Source: Candidatus Saccharibacteria bacterium UBA1944 (GTDB taxonomy: Bacteria > Patescibacteriota > Saccharimonadia > Saccharimonadales > Saccharimonadaceae). From it: 12,001 nt of DNA. The notes below the pieces were generated by a model. It worked only from the letters and a program-made list of their open reading frames with translations. It had not been told where the DNA came from and made no database searches. A program made the position numbers and the translations under genes. Location of the stretch: assembly GCA_002336935.1 (NCBI GenBank), contig DDEW01000014.1, positions 1 to 12,001 on the forward strand. The letters run 5' to 3'. Positions 1 through 6,692 of this stretch are shown here, piece by piece; positions within the stretch are counted from its first letter, which is position 1; every line of letters begins with the position of its first letter.

Positions 1-199
1 CGATGATTTCGCCAGCCTTACCCCAAGCAACACAGTTGATAAAACTCGTTTGCTCTTGGGTGGCGCCACTTTGGTCCTTCCAGCTACGGCTCACCGCAAT
101 ACTGAAGTTGGCGACACTTTGCCCACTAGGGGTGGTACGCATTTCAACGTCGCGCGTCAAGTTCCCCATCAAGATTACTTTGTTGAATCCCTTAGCCAT
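1..199 (-). CDS. ssb: Single-stranded DNA-binding protein SSB, N-terminal 66 residues (runs off left edge)
   Basis: SSB coats single-stranded DNA during replication, recombination and repair through an OB fold. The visible N-terminus has the typical first strands (MAKGFNKVILMGNLTRDVE), then a TPSGQSVANFSIAVSRSW stretch and a TSFINCVAWGKAGEII stretch, which is the classic bacterial SSB order. The ATG at 197-199 is preceded by an AAAGGAG ribosome binding site (about 209-215) at good spacing. It lies 36 bases downstream of rpsF on the same strand and is probably cotranscribed with it; the usual bacterial order is rpsF-ssb-rpsR, so rpsR would be expected just beyond the left edge. The acidic C-terminal tail that recruits partner proteins is not in the window. 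Confidence 0.95.
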   Translation of the reverse strand, partial: MAKGFNKVILMGNLTRDVEMRTTPSGQSVANFSIAVSRSWKDQSGATQEQTSFINCVAWGKAGEII

Positions 200-235
200 T
201 TCCCTATTCTCCTTTTGCCTACCCCGACTTATCGT

Positions 236-589
236 TTATTCTTCGCTGTCTTCTTCGGTTTCTTCACTGGCGCGCTCTTTGGCTTCAGCTAAAAGTGCAC
301 GGCCCTTTTCATCAACTTTTACCAGCAAGTAACGGAGTACTTCGTCGGTAATATTGAGCGTGTTGCTCAACTTTAGCAGCGCTTCAGCAGGAAGTTCAAC
401 GTCCATGTATACGTACACGGCGAAATCTTCACCCTTAATTCGATACGCAAGCTTTTTCTTGCCCCAATTGTCTTCACTAACGACCCTACCGCCGTTATCT
501 TTGACAAGTTTACGCACTTTTTCAAGTGGCGCTTCCAGATCCGTTTCTAGATCTGGGTGAATAAGAACAGTTAGTTCATATTCCTTCAT
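236..589 (-). CDS. rpsF: Small ribosomal subunit protein bS6
   Basis: bS6 is a 30S platform protein that binds 16S rRNA together with bS18. The 117-residue sequence opens with the family signature MKEYELTVLIHPDLE. It continues through the conserved helix and strand region with NWGKKKLAYRIKGEDFAVYVYMDV (residues 41-64) and the LSNTLNITDEVLRYLLVKVDE end of the ferredoxin-like fold (about residues 74-94). The last 15 or so residues are a Glu-rich acidic tail, common in bS6. The ATG at 587-589 follows a near-perfect AAAGGAGGT ribosome binding site. It is the first gene of a minus-strand operon continuing into ssb, driven by a strong promoter at 662-690 that lies back to back with the pheA promoter. 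Confidence 0.97.
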   Translation of the reverse strand: MKEYELTVLIHPDLETDLEAPLEKVRKLVKDNGGRVVSEDNWGKKKLAYRIKGEDFAVYVYMDVELPAEALLKLSNTLNITDEVLRYLLVKVDEKGRALLAEAKERASEETEEDSEE

Positions 590-595
590 AGAGAT

Positions 596-604
596 ACCTC
601 CTTT
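596..604 (-). promoter_or_regulatory. Strong ribosome binding site of rpsF
   Basis: The minus strand reads AAAGGAGGT seven bases before the rpsF ATG, close to a perfect match to the anti-Shine-Dalgarno sequence. It contrasts with pheA, ftsK and several small genes here that have no visible ribosome binding site. Confidence 0.9.
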
Positions 605-619
605 GGAATCCGTATGGAT

Positions 620-641
620 GGTTACTTTATTGCAAGTAACC
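620..641 (-). promoter_or_regulatory. Hairpin in the rpsF leader
   Basis: A perfect 8-bp inverted repeat (GGTTACTT / AAGTAACC) with a 6-base loop lies within the predicted 65-base 5' leader of rpsF, upstream of the ribosome binding site. It is followed on the mRNA by an ACGG-containing single-stranded stretch. Many bacteria have an rpsF leader RNA bound by the S6:S18 complex for autoregulation; this hairpin is a candidate for that role, but I cannot confirm the consensus CCG-containing fold. Confidence 0.45.
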
Positions 642-661
642 TTAGGTTGATAACACCTTGT

Positions 662-690
662 ATTCTAACAGAGGTAACGAAATAAATCAA
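662..690 (-). promoter_or_regulatory. rpsF-ssb promoter
   Basis: On the minus strand, TTGATT (685-690) and TAGAAT (662-667) are separated by exactly 17 bases, and a TGT immediately before the -10 makes it an extended -10. Transcription would start near 655, giving a leader of about 65 bases. The -35 lies within 10 bases of the pheA -10, so the two promoters face away from each other and nearly overlap. Confidence 0.75.
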
Positions 691-694
691 GTAG

Positions 695-703
695 TGCTAC
701 AAT
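695..703 (+). promoter_or_regulatory. pheA extended -10, predicted leaderless start
   Basis: TGC followed by TACAAT (698-703) is an extended -10 element. The expected transcription start, 6-8 bases downstream, falls at about 710-711, on the A of the pheA ATG. There is no good -35 (best candidate TAACGA at 675-680) and no ribosome binding site, both consistent with a leaderless mRNA. Confidence 0.6.
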
Positions 704-710
704 AGCGAAG

Positions 711-1520
711 ATGCGTATTGCGATTCAAGGCCAGGCCGGCTCATTCCACGAACAAGTTGCCCATAGCTGGTATGGTGCATCTGCGACCATTGTGCCCTGC
801 ACGACCTTTACCGAAGTATTTGACAGTTACGAACGCGGCGACGCCGATGCTATCGTGACAGCCGTCGAAAACACGCTTTATGGAAGCATTAATGAAGTCT
901 ACCAACGTATCGAAGAGTGTACCGCACCTATTGTTGGCGAAGTGAAGCTTCAGATTGAGCAAATGCTTATCACGATGCCTGGTGTAAATCTTGGTGATAT
1001 CACGGAGGTCTATTCCCATCCAGTTGCCTTGGCCCAATGCCGCAAATTCCTCAAAACTCACCTACCAAATGCCGAGCTCATTGAGTTTTATGATACTGCC
1101 GGTGCGGTAGAATACGTTGCGTCCGAAGGTAAGCAGCATATGGCAGCAATTGCCGGTGAGCAAGCTGCACAGCTCTACTCCCTTCCTATCCTCAAACGTT
1201 CTATTCAAGATCACGGCTACAACATTACTCGTTTCCTCGTGCTGGAACAGCGTGATTCGGATGTGGCAGCCAACCGTGCCTCACTCGTTGTCACCACCAG
1301 CCACAAACCAGGGGCACTCGTTGAAGTACTCCAAGTATTTGCTAATGCCGGTGTCAACCTAGCTAAACTACAATCCCAACCAATCATTGGATCGCCCTGG
1401 CAGTACAAGTTCTTTATTGTTGTCGACTGTGCTGGCGAACCACTCTACCAGCTTGTTGAGCAAATTGAGCAAAATGACCATGCAGTAACGCTCCTTGGCG
1501 AATACAAAAGCGCCTCGTAG
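711..1520 (+). CDS. pheA: Prephenate dehydratase
   Basis: Converts prephenate to phenylpyruvate, the committed step toward phenylalanine; a cytosolic, stand-alone monofunctional form without a chorismate mutase domain. The 269 residues split into a catalytic domain (about 1-180) and a C-terminal ACT domain (about 190-267). Visible family motifs are IQGQAGSFHEQ at the N-terminus, VENTLYGSI (52-60), SHPVALAQC (102-110), AAIAGEQAAQLY (145-156) and NITRF (171-175), whose Thr is catalytic. In the ACT domain, GALVEVLQVF (201-210) is conserved, but the phenylalanine-binding ESRP motif reads QSQP (221-224) followed by IIGSPWQYKFF. That resembles the QSxP subtype I recall from Bacteroidota-like enzymes. 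ATG 711 matches the family start. It ends 3 bases from the convergent ftsK stop. I see no other aromatic-pathway gene here. Confidence 0.93.
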   Translation: MRIAIQGQAGSFHEQVAHSWYGASATIVPCTTFTEVFDSYERGDADAIVTAVENTLYGSINEVYQRIEECTAPIVGEVKLQIEQMLITMPGVNLGDITEVYSHPVALAQCRKFLKTHLPNAELIEFYDTAGAVEYVASEGKQHMAAIAGEQAAQLYSLPILKRSIQDHGYNITRFLVLEQRDSDVAANRASLVVTTSHKPGALVEVLQVFANAGVNLAKLQSQPIIGSPWQYKFFIVVDCAGEPLYQLVEQIEQNDHAVTLLGEYKSAS

Positions 1521-1523
1521 TGG

Positions 1524-3761
1524 CTACATTTCGTCGTCAGGGATGCTTGAAGTACCATCAAGATCGGCGAGGCTCGTAATAAGCACTTCACGCGGTCGGG
1601 CACCATCTGCAGGACCAATAATCCCCTGTTCTTCCATTTCTTCAATGATACGTGCTGCACGGGAATAGCCAACACGGAGCTTGCGCTGTAATAGGCTGGT
1701 GCTTGCCTTGCGGCTATCAATCACCACCCGGACTGCGTCACGGAACAAATCGTCACCACCCTCGTGATCGAAGTCCATCACTACGCCGCCCTTACCATTC
1801 AAATGCACGGGTTGGCTGATGATTTCATCGTTGTACTGTGGTGCACTTTGCATACGCAGGTGATCAGTAATCTTCATAACTTCTTGATCCATTACCCAAG
1901 CACCCTGAATACGCTTTGGTTTTGGCATCGTCGCGGTCTTCATAAGCATATCACCCTGCCCCAGTAGCTTCTCAGCTCCAATTTGATCAAGAATAGTGCG
2001 TGAGTCAACTTGGCTAGCGACGGTAAAGGCGATGCGAGCCGGAATATTGGCTTTGATAAGGCCAGTAATAACGTCGACGCTTGGGCGCTGTGTGGCAAGC
2101 ACCAAGTGGATGCCCACAGCACGTGCCTTTTGAGCAATACGCACAATCAGCGCTTCAACATCACGAGCGGCCACCATCATAAGATCGGCCAGCTCATCAA
2201 TTACAATGACCACATATGGCATGCGACCTTCGTCGACTTCTTGCATATTGCCATCTTCATCTTCCACACTCACATGCTTGTCTTTCACCTTGGCATTGTA
2301 GCTTGCAATGTCACGCACTTTTTCTTCGGCAAGCAAGCTGTAGCGTCGCTCCATTTCGTTCACTGCCCATTTAAGCGCGCTGATGGTCTTTTCTGGCTCC
2401 ACAATTACTGGTGTTAACAAGTGTGGGATATCGGCATACGGCGCCATTTCAACTTGCTTTGGGTCAACCAAAATCAGCTTCATATCGCTTGGGGCATTCC
2501 GGTAAAGCAAGCTACAGAGCAATGTATTAATCATGACAGACTTACCGCTACCAGTCTGGCCAGCTACCAATAGGTGCGGCATTTTGTTGAGCTCGCCCAC
2601 AACGGGACTACCAGAAATATCTTTACCAATGGCAAACGACAACGGTTCTTCGGTTTTGCGCCATACGTCTGTGTCTAAAATGCCGCGGATACGCACATCG
2701 GCTGCTTTGCGGTTTGGCACTTCAATACCAACGGCTTTTTGGCCAGGGATTGGTGCTTCAATACGCAACGAACTCGCTGCCAAATTAAGCGCAATGTTGG
2801 TTTCGAGCGCCGTAATGCGGCTTAGCTTAATACCTGCAGGTGGTTTGAGGGTATACTGCGTAACCTTCGGCCCAATATTGGCGCCTTCCATGTCAACATC
2901 AATACTAAACTCGCGCAACGTATCTTGAATAATATGCGCATTTTGCTGAATATCCCCCGCATCGGCTGGCGATTGCTTCTTTTCGAGCAGTTCAATGCTT
3001 GGGAACTTCCAGTTTGGATCACTGACGGCTAGCATAGCAGCTTTTTCCTCAGCTTCTTTGTCGGGCTTCACGCTATTGCGCAAACTTGCCAGCTTGGCAG
3101 CTTTGCGCTGCTCTTCAGGAGTAAGCATTGGCACACCCGCGTTTAATTTGAAGTCTGCGATTGGTGCAGATTTAGCGTCGGCTTCGGCAGCTTTGCGCAT
3201 AACGGCAACATTGGCATCGTTTTCGGAACCATCACGCTTGACCATCCGCACGAATGCGGCTATCACGTCGCCGAGCGACTTTTGCATAACAAACAGCGTC
3301 GTCACAATGATAAGGAGCAAATAAATGAATGCTGCTACTGGCACGTTCACCAACGACAACATGCCGCTGTTTACCGTATCGCCAACCACTCCTCCCGTAC
3401 TTGCTTGGCCGTCCTGGCGAAGGAGTCCGAATAGTGATGCAAACCATACAATTAATAATAATGCGGCAAACTTCATTACCCCTGGTAGTTTGTTTTTCTC
3501 AATCCGGAAAACAGCAATCGCTACATACACACTTATGATTGGCAGCACATACGTTGCATAGCCAATGGTGCGTAGGCTCGCGTCGCGAATCCAGTTAAAG
3601 GCAGGCCCGCCTGCCCCAAACCACGACACCACTAAAAGCAGCGAGAAAGCAATAAGTGCAAAAGCTGCTACCTGTGACCAAAAGCCGGTTGGCAACGTAT
3701 GCTGTGGGGCTTCGGCTTTGCGGGAATTTTTGCGGGAACGAGAGGATTTCTTTTTTGCCAT
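1524..3761 (-). CDS. ftsK: DNA translocase FtsK/SpoIIIE family
   Basis: Membrane-anchored ATP-driven DNA pump that moves chromosome ends away from the division septum. The 745 residues have a basic N-terminus (KKKSSRSRKNSRK), about four membrane segments (roughly 27-47, 67-87, 97-113, 140-160), a charged linker (175-265), the motor, and a C-terminal winged-helix gamma domain (about 668-731) that reads polar DNA sequences. The motor shows Walker A GQTGSGKS (401-408), DPKQVEMA (433-440), Walker B VVIVIDELADLMM (517-529) and LATQRPSVDVITG (555-567). The length is normal for a SpoIIIE-like translocase, shorter than E. coli FtsK because the linker is short. ATG 3761 begins the lysine-rich N-terminus and lacks a ribosome binding site. 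Promoter candidates lie at 3809-3837 and, closer in, at 3773-3778. Confidence 0.96.
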   Translation of the reverse strand: MAKKKSSRSRKNSRKAEAPQHTLPTGFWSQVAAFALIAFSLLLVVSWFGAGGPAFNWIRDASLRTIGYATYVLPIISVYVAIAVFRIEKNKLPGVMKFAALLLIVWFASLFGLLRQDGQASTGGVVGDTVNSGMLSLVNVPVAAFIYLLLIIVTTLFVMQKSLGDVIAAFVRMVKRDGSENDANVAVMRKAAEADAKSAPIADFKLNAGVPMLTPEEQRKAAKLASLRNSVKPDKEAEEKAAMLAVSDPNWKFPSIELLEKKQSPADAGDIQQNAHIIQDTLREFSIDVDMEGANIGPKVTQYTLKPPAGIKLSRITALETNIALNLAASSLRIEAPIPGQKAVGIEVPNRKAADVRIRGILDTDVWRKTEEPLSFAIGKDISGSPVVGELNKMPHLLVAGQTGSGKSVMINTLLCSLLYRNAPSDMKLILVDPKQVEMAPYADIPHLLTPVIVEPEKTISALKWAVNEMERRYSLLAEEKVRDIASYNAKVKDKHVSVEDEDGNMQEVDEGRMPYVVIVIDELADLMMVAARDVEALIVRIAQKARAVGIHLVLATQRPSVDVITGLIKANIPARIAFTVASQVDSRTILDQIGAEKLLGQGDMLMKTATMPKPKRIQGAWVMDQEVMKITDHLRMQSAPQYNDEIISQPVHLNGKGGVVMDFDHEGGDDLFRDAVRVVIDSRKASTSLLQRKLRVGYSRAARIIEEMEEQGIIGPADGARPREVLITSLADLDGTSSIPDDEM

Positions 3762-3772
3762 AACTGATATCT

Positions 3773-3778
3773 ATTGTA
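3773..3778 (-). promoter_or_regulatory. Start-proximal -10-like box of ftsK
   Basis: A TACAAT box on the minus strand ends 11 bases before the ftsK ATG and would give a leader of only about 4-6 bases. Its -35 partner is poor. Together with the absence of a ribosome binding site it suggests a second, nearly leaderless ftsK transcript, but it is weaker evidence than the 3809-3837 promoter. Confidence 0.3.
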
Positions 3779-3808
3779 CGCTGTTTATTATCTTTAGGAT
3801 ATATATGT

Positions 3809-3837
3809 ATTGTAGCATAAATTACTACAAAAAGCAA
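3809..3837 (-). promoter_or_regulatory. ftsK promoter
   Basis: On the minus strand, TTGCTT (3832-3837), a 17-base spacer and TACAAT (3809-3814) with an extended TGC form a good sigma-70-type promoter. The start would be near 3802, giving a leader of about 40 bases with no Shine-Dalgarno sequence. Confidence 0.65.
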
Positions 3838-3881
3838 TAGCATTTTAATTTTTACAGTTACACTTTAACCACCCAAATCCT

Positions 3882-4208
3882 CTACTTAGCACGAACCAGT
3901 AGCAGAATACGATGTTGCAGTAACTTCTGCAGCCAAAGTCGAATATAGTTCGGATAACGATACCGTGCAATCAACCACACCATGAGCGCGTAGTAGAGCG
4001 CCCATAGGCTGCCTACAACCATCCATATCGTATCGCTAGAATCAAACACATACGGTAAACATGCGAGCTGTAAAATAAACCACATTTCGTGAGATTTCAT
4101 ACTCAATCCATTTGCATCTTTGGTGCGGACCACTTGAATGATCTGCGGTGCACAGGCAGCAAACTGAGCAATATTGGCGATAAGGTAAGTTACAGCGAGC
4201 GATTCCAT
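3882..4208 (-). CDS. PQ-loop / SemiSWEET-like three-helix membrane protein
   Basis: The 108-residue protein has three hydrophobic segments (about 5-25, 42-57, 60-82). The hallmark of the PQ-loop/MtN3 family is at the end of helix 1: PQIIQVVRTKDANGLS (21-36), with the Pro-Gln pair at 21-22. Bacterial SemiSWEETs are single three-helix bundles that dimerise to make a sugar pore, so small-molecule transport at the cytoplasmic membrane is likely; the substrate cannot be read from sequence. After the third helix there is an extra cationic tail of about 26 residues (YRYPNYIRLWLQKLLQHR and on), longer than a minimal SemiSWEET. ATG 4208 has no ribosome binding site. It lies between RNase J and ftsK on the same strand with its own promoter. 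Confidence 0.8.
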   Translation of the reverse strand: MESLAVTYLIANIAQFAACAPQIIQVVRTKDANGLSMKSHEMWFILQLACLPYVFDSSDTIWMVVGSLWALYYALMVWLIARYRYPNYIRLWLQKLLQHRILLLVRAK

Positions 4209-4241
4209 ATTTGTTTTTTGAAGGTATTACAAAACAAATAT
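4207..4241. repeat. 11-bp inverted repeat joining the -10 box and start codon of the PQ-loop gene
   Basis: ATATTTGTTTT (4207-4217) and its exact reverse complement AAAACAAATAT (4231-4241) are separated by 13 bases. One arm overlaps the start codon and the other overlaps the -10 at 4238-4243. Because transcription would begin near 4231, little of the upstream arm is transcribed, so a DNA operator is more plausible than an RNA hairpin. AT-rich composition lowers the significance. Confidence 0.45.
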
Positions 4242-4266
4242 TAGCATAAACATTATAAAAAGTCAA
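4238..4266 (-). promoter_or_regulatory. Promoter of the PQ-loop gene
   Basis: TTGACT (4261-4266), a 17-base spacer and TAATAT (4238-4243) with an extended TGC give one of the best promoter matches in the window. The predicted start is near 4231, about 23 bases before the ATG. Confidence 0.75.
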
Positions 4267-4312
4267 TATCCCAAAAGACCACTCAATGCGATCGCAGTTG
4301 GTTATCGCCTAC

Positions 4313-6451
4313 TTAGTAGCTATGGCCACCGAAGTGGTTTTTTGGTTCTGCTACTTCAGTATCGGGGTATTGTTTCTGCGGAAAGCGCTTGTTTGAAGGT
4401 GCGGGCATCGGCTGTCGCGAAGGTTGCTGAGATGGCTTACCTTGTTGTTGAGGTGCGCGCCCAGATGGCTGCTTTACCTGCCCCGCAAGGCCAATTTCGT
4501 TGATAACAGGAATAACAATCGGTGTGCGCCGCGTTTGATCATACAGAATGTGCGTCACCTCATCTTTGATTTCTTTTTTAATGACGTCAACGTCGTACTT
4601 ACCCGCAAAGGCGCGTGCTGCCTTTTGTTTGAGATACTGGCGAATCATCCCCATTAGCTCTTCACTGTCGCGGAGGTAAATAAAGCCACGGCTGATGATA
4701 TCGGGGCTTGTAAGTAATCGACCGCTACCGCGTGCAACGGTGAGTACCACCACAAACATACCTTCTTGGCTCATGTGAATACGGTCTTTTAGCACGACTT
4801 CACTGACTACCGCACCACTGTCATCGTACATAATGCCACCGGCTTGTACACGCCCGATCTTACGCGCTCCTTCGTGGTCAAACTCAACAATATCACCCGC
4901 ATCGCAGACAAAAATATTGTCGCGTGGTATACCGCATTCTTTTTCGGCGAGGCGTGCATTGTGCACCAGCATGTGGAACTCGCCGTGGTTTGGCAAATAG
5001 TATTTAGGGTTAACAGCGTTAATCACGCGAATGTGATCATCATAGTAGCCATGCCCGGAAAGGTGCAGTGGACCAACGCCCGTAAGGTGCGTTTTACCAT
5101 TTTGAATGATTTCTCCACCCTCGCGCATGAGGCCATCAACCGTTCGCACAACATACTTTTCGTTACCAGGAATCGGGTTGCTACTAAAAACAACAACATC
5201 GCTGTTTTTAATCTTAATAAATTTGTGCGCACCCGTGGCCATACGGTTCAACACGGCACTAAATTCGCCCTGGCTTCCCGTACACACAATCGTCACCTTG
5301 CCATCAGGCATCTTTACAATATCTTCCATCTTTACGACGGTGTCTTTGGGCACCTTAATAGCGCCAGTACGCAGCGCGACTTCGAGGTTTTGAATCATGC
5401 TATAGCCGGCGAAAGCCACCTTGCGACCGTGCCGCTGTGCCTCATCGAGAATCAACTGCATGCGGTGCAGCTGGCTGCTAAACGAGCTAATGATAACGCG
5501 GCTGTTGGGCCACTTTTCCATGACTTCACCCATACTATGTTGAATATCAAACTCACCATGGCTGTGTGTTCCATCACTTTCACAGTTGGTACTTTCATTC
5601 ATAAACAGCAAGAAGCCTTCTTTGGTTGCAATCTCGGTAATACGCTCAAAGTCGAACTTTTTGCCGTCTACAGGGTTCTCTTCAATACGCCAGTCACCCG
5701 AACTTAAGATATTGCCCACTGGCGTGCGAATCACAACCGCGGTAGCGTCCGGGATACTGTGATTCACGCGAACAAGTTCAATGCTAAATGAATCACAAAT
5801 TTGTACACGTTCGTGTGCCTCAGGGTTCAGTTCATTATAGGCAGGTTCAAAGCTGCCATCAGTTTCCTCCATAGTACGTTGCAACATGCCAAGCGTGAAG
5901 CGACTCGCGTACACGGGGGCTGGAATCTTTGGAATGAGGTGGCGAAAGGCACCGATGTGGTCAAGGTGCCCGTGAGTGAACACATGGCCGCGGATGCGAT
6001 GTTTATTCTCTTCTAGCCAGGTGATGTCTGGGGTAATGTAGTTGATCCCCGGATAATCGCTACCTGGGAACAAAAAGCCCATATCAACCACAATAATGTC
6101 ATTGTCATACTCAATGGCTGTCATATTTTTGCCAATACCCATTTCGCCAACACCACCGATAGGAATGACTTTTAGCGTAGGACGCGGAGCGCGCGGTTTT
6201 TTAGGTTGGTCAGCCAAGCTAAATTGCCGGCCTCCGTAGCCGTTATAAATACTTTTATTTACCGGCACACTAATGACATGCTGGCTGGCCTGCATGTTCA
6301 CGTTTTCGCTGGTACGTCGCTGCGCGCGGAATACTTCGCCCTTGCGGGTAGTGGTGGCATTGAGCACCGTATTGTTAGATTTTTGTTTTACTGCCTGGGG
6401 ACGCTTTGTTGTATCGTCGCCGGTAGGTTTAGCGAGTCGTCGTTGACCCAT
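4313..6451 (-). CDS. rnj: Ribonuclease J (metallo-beta-lactamase/beta-CASP RNase)
   Basis: RNase J degrades and matures RNA as a 5'-to-3' exonuclease and endonuclease. The core (about 93-655) begins LKVIPIGGVGEMGIGKNM. It carries the zinc motif HGHLDH (160-165, usually HGHEDH; the changed residue is not a metal ligand), VNHSIPD (229-235), SGDW (251-254), the beta-CASP region, LHLSGHG (462-468) and PNHGEFH (487-493). The C-terminal domain includes VVLKDRIHMSQEGMFVVVL and SPDIISRGFIYLRD. At 712 residues it is about 150 longer than B. subtilis RNase J1: there is a basic, probably disordered 90-residue N-terminal extension and a Gln/Pro-rich tail (about 658-700). ATG 6451 follows an AAGGAG site. 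It is transcribed from its own promoter at 6558-6586 with a leader of about 100 bases. Confidence 0.96.
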   Translation of the reverse strand: MGQRRLAKPTGDDTTKRPQAVKQKSNNTVLNATTTRKGEVFRAQRRTSENVNMQASQHVISVPVNKSIYNGYGGRQFSLADQPKKPRAPRPTLKVIPIGGVGEMGIGKNMTAIEYDNDIIVVDMGFLFPGSDYPGINYITPDITWLEENKHRIRGHVFTHGHLDHIGAFRHLIPKIPAPVYASRFTLGMLQRTMEETDGSFEPAYNELNPEAHERVQICDSFSIELVRVNHSIPDATAVVIRTPVGNILSSGDWRIEENPVDGKKFDFERITEIATKEGFLLFMNESTNCESDGTHSHGEFDIQHSMGEVMEKWPNSRVIISSFSSQLHRMQLILDEAQRHGRKVAFAGYSMIQNLEVALRTGAIKVPKDTVVKMEDIVKMPDGKVTIVCTGSQGEFSAVLNRMATGAHKFIKIKNSDVVVFSSNPIPGNEKYVVRTVDGLMREGGEIIQNGKTHLTGVGPLHLSGHGYYDDHIRVINAVNPKYYLPNHGEFHMLVHNARLAEKECGIPRDNIFVCDAGDIVEFDHEGARKIGRVQAGGIMYDDSGAVVSEVVLKDRIHMSQEGMFVVVLTVARGSGRLLTSPDIISRGFIYLRDSEELMGMIRQYLKQKAARAFAGKYDVDVIKKEIKDEVTHILYDQTRRTPIVIPVINEIGLAGQVKQPSGRAPQQQGKPSQQPSRQPMPAPSNKRFPQKQYPDTEVAEPKNHFGGHSY

Positions 6452-6461
6452 AGATTATTTT

Positions 6462-6468
6462 CTCCTTA
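6462..6468 (-). promoter_or_regulatory. Ribosome binding site of RNase J
   Basis: TAAGGAG on the minus strand lies 10 bases before ATG 6451. It supports that start and so includes the 90-residue N-terminal extension in the protein. Confidence 0.8.
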
Positions 6469-6502
6469 GATTTGTATAAAATTAATTTCAAAATATTGAG
6501 TG

Positions 6503-6544
6503 AAAGAGAGCGACAAAGTGACAAAAGAATAGTCCCCTCTCTTT
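6503..6544 (-). promoter_or_regulatory. Hairpin in the RNase J leader
   Basis: An 8-bp perfect inverted repeat (AAAGAGAG at 6503-6510, CTCTCTTT at 6537-6544) encloses 26 bases in the predicted untranslated leader. The enclosed part carries two similar copies of a GACAAA motif. The arms are simple purine/pyrimidine sequence, so the fold is tentative. Confidence 0.35.
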
Positions 6545-6557
6545 TCTAGTGGTGCTA

Positions 6558-6586
6558 ATTATAGCAGCTATCCCTTGTATATACAA
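6558..6586 (-). promoter_or_regulatory. RNase J promoter
   Basis: TTGTAT (6581-6586), a 17-base spacer and a perfect TATAAT (6558-6563) preceded by TGC. The predicted start is near 6551. The -35 sits inside a perfect 14-bp palindrome. Confidence 0.75.
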
Positions 6587-6587
6587 G
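6574..6587. promoter_or_regulatory. Perfect 14-bp palindrome over the RNase J -35
   Basis: CTTGTATATACAAG is perfectly self-complementary and covers the -35 hexamer of the RNase J promoter, in the divergent region shared with the 57-residue gene. About one such palindrome is expected by chance in 12 kb, so its position is what makes it a candidate operator. Confidence 0.4.
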
Positions 6588-6652
6588 CATAAGCATTGCA
6601 GGAAGTATCTTGCCAACTTGTGAAAAAAATCGCATACAGTCCTTTTTAGAGC

Positions 6653-6661
6653 TGTTATAGT
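6653..6661 (+). promoter_or_regulatory. Promoter of the 57-residue protein
   Basis: TGT followed by TATAGT (6656-6661) is an extended -10, with a weak -35 (CATACA, 6633-6638) at 17-base spacing. The start near 6668 gives a leader of about 25 bases containing the AAAGGAG site at 6680-6686. Confidence 0.55.
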
Positions 6662-6692
6662 CGAGACATACCACTAAACAAAGGAGCAATTT

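Noticed and set aside
1518..1526. Possible bidirectional terminator between pheA and ftsK
   Set aside because: The two stop codons are only 3 bases apart and no stem with a T run is visible there, so the transcripts probably overlap or end inside the opposing genes.
2010..2417. 135-codon open frame opposite the ftsK motor domain
   Set aside because: Shadow of the conserved FtsK coding strand; no independent signals.
4287..4296. Palindrome TGCGATCGCA between RNase J and the PQ-loop gene
   Set aside because: It contains GCGATCGC, known as a repeated motif in cyanobacteria, but only this one copy was noticed. It also makes only a weak, bulged stem with a poor T run, so I do not call it a terminator or repeat family.
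4743..4760. Short repeats and codon-level periodicity within coding genes
   Set aside because: Looking for CRISPR-like or tandem repeats I found only ordinary coding periodicity; no direct repeats with regular spacers anywhere in the window.
4844..5707. 287-codon open frame on the plus strand opposite RNase J
   Set aside because: It lies entirely inside the well-supported RNase J gene; its translation has no recognisable domain, and no ribosome binding site or promoter was noted.
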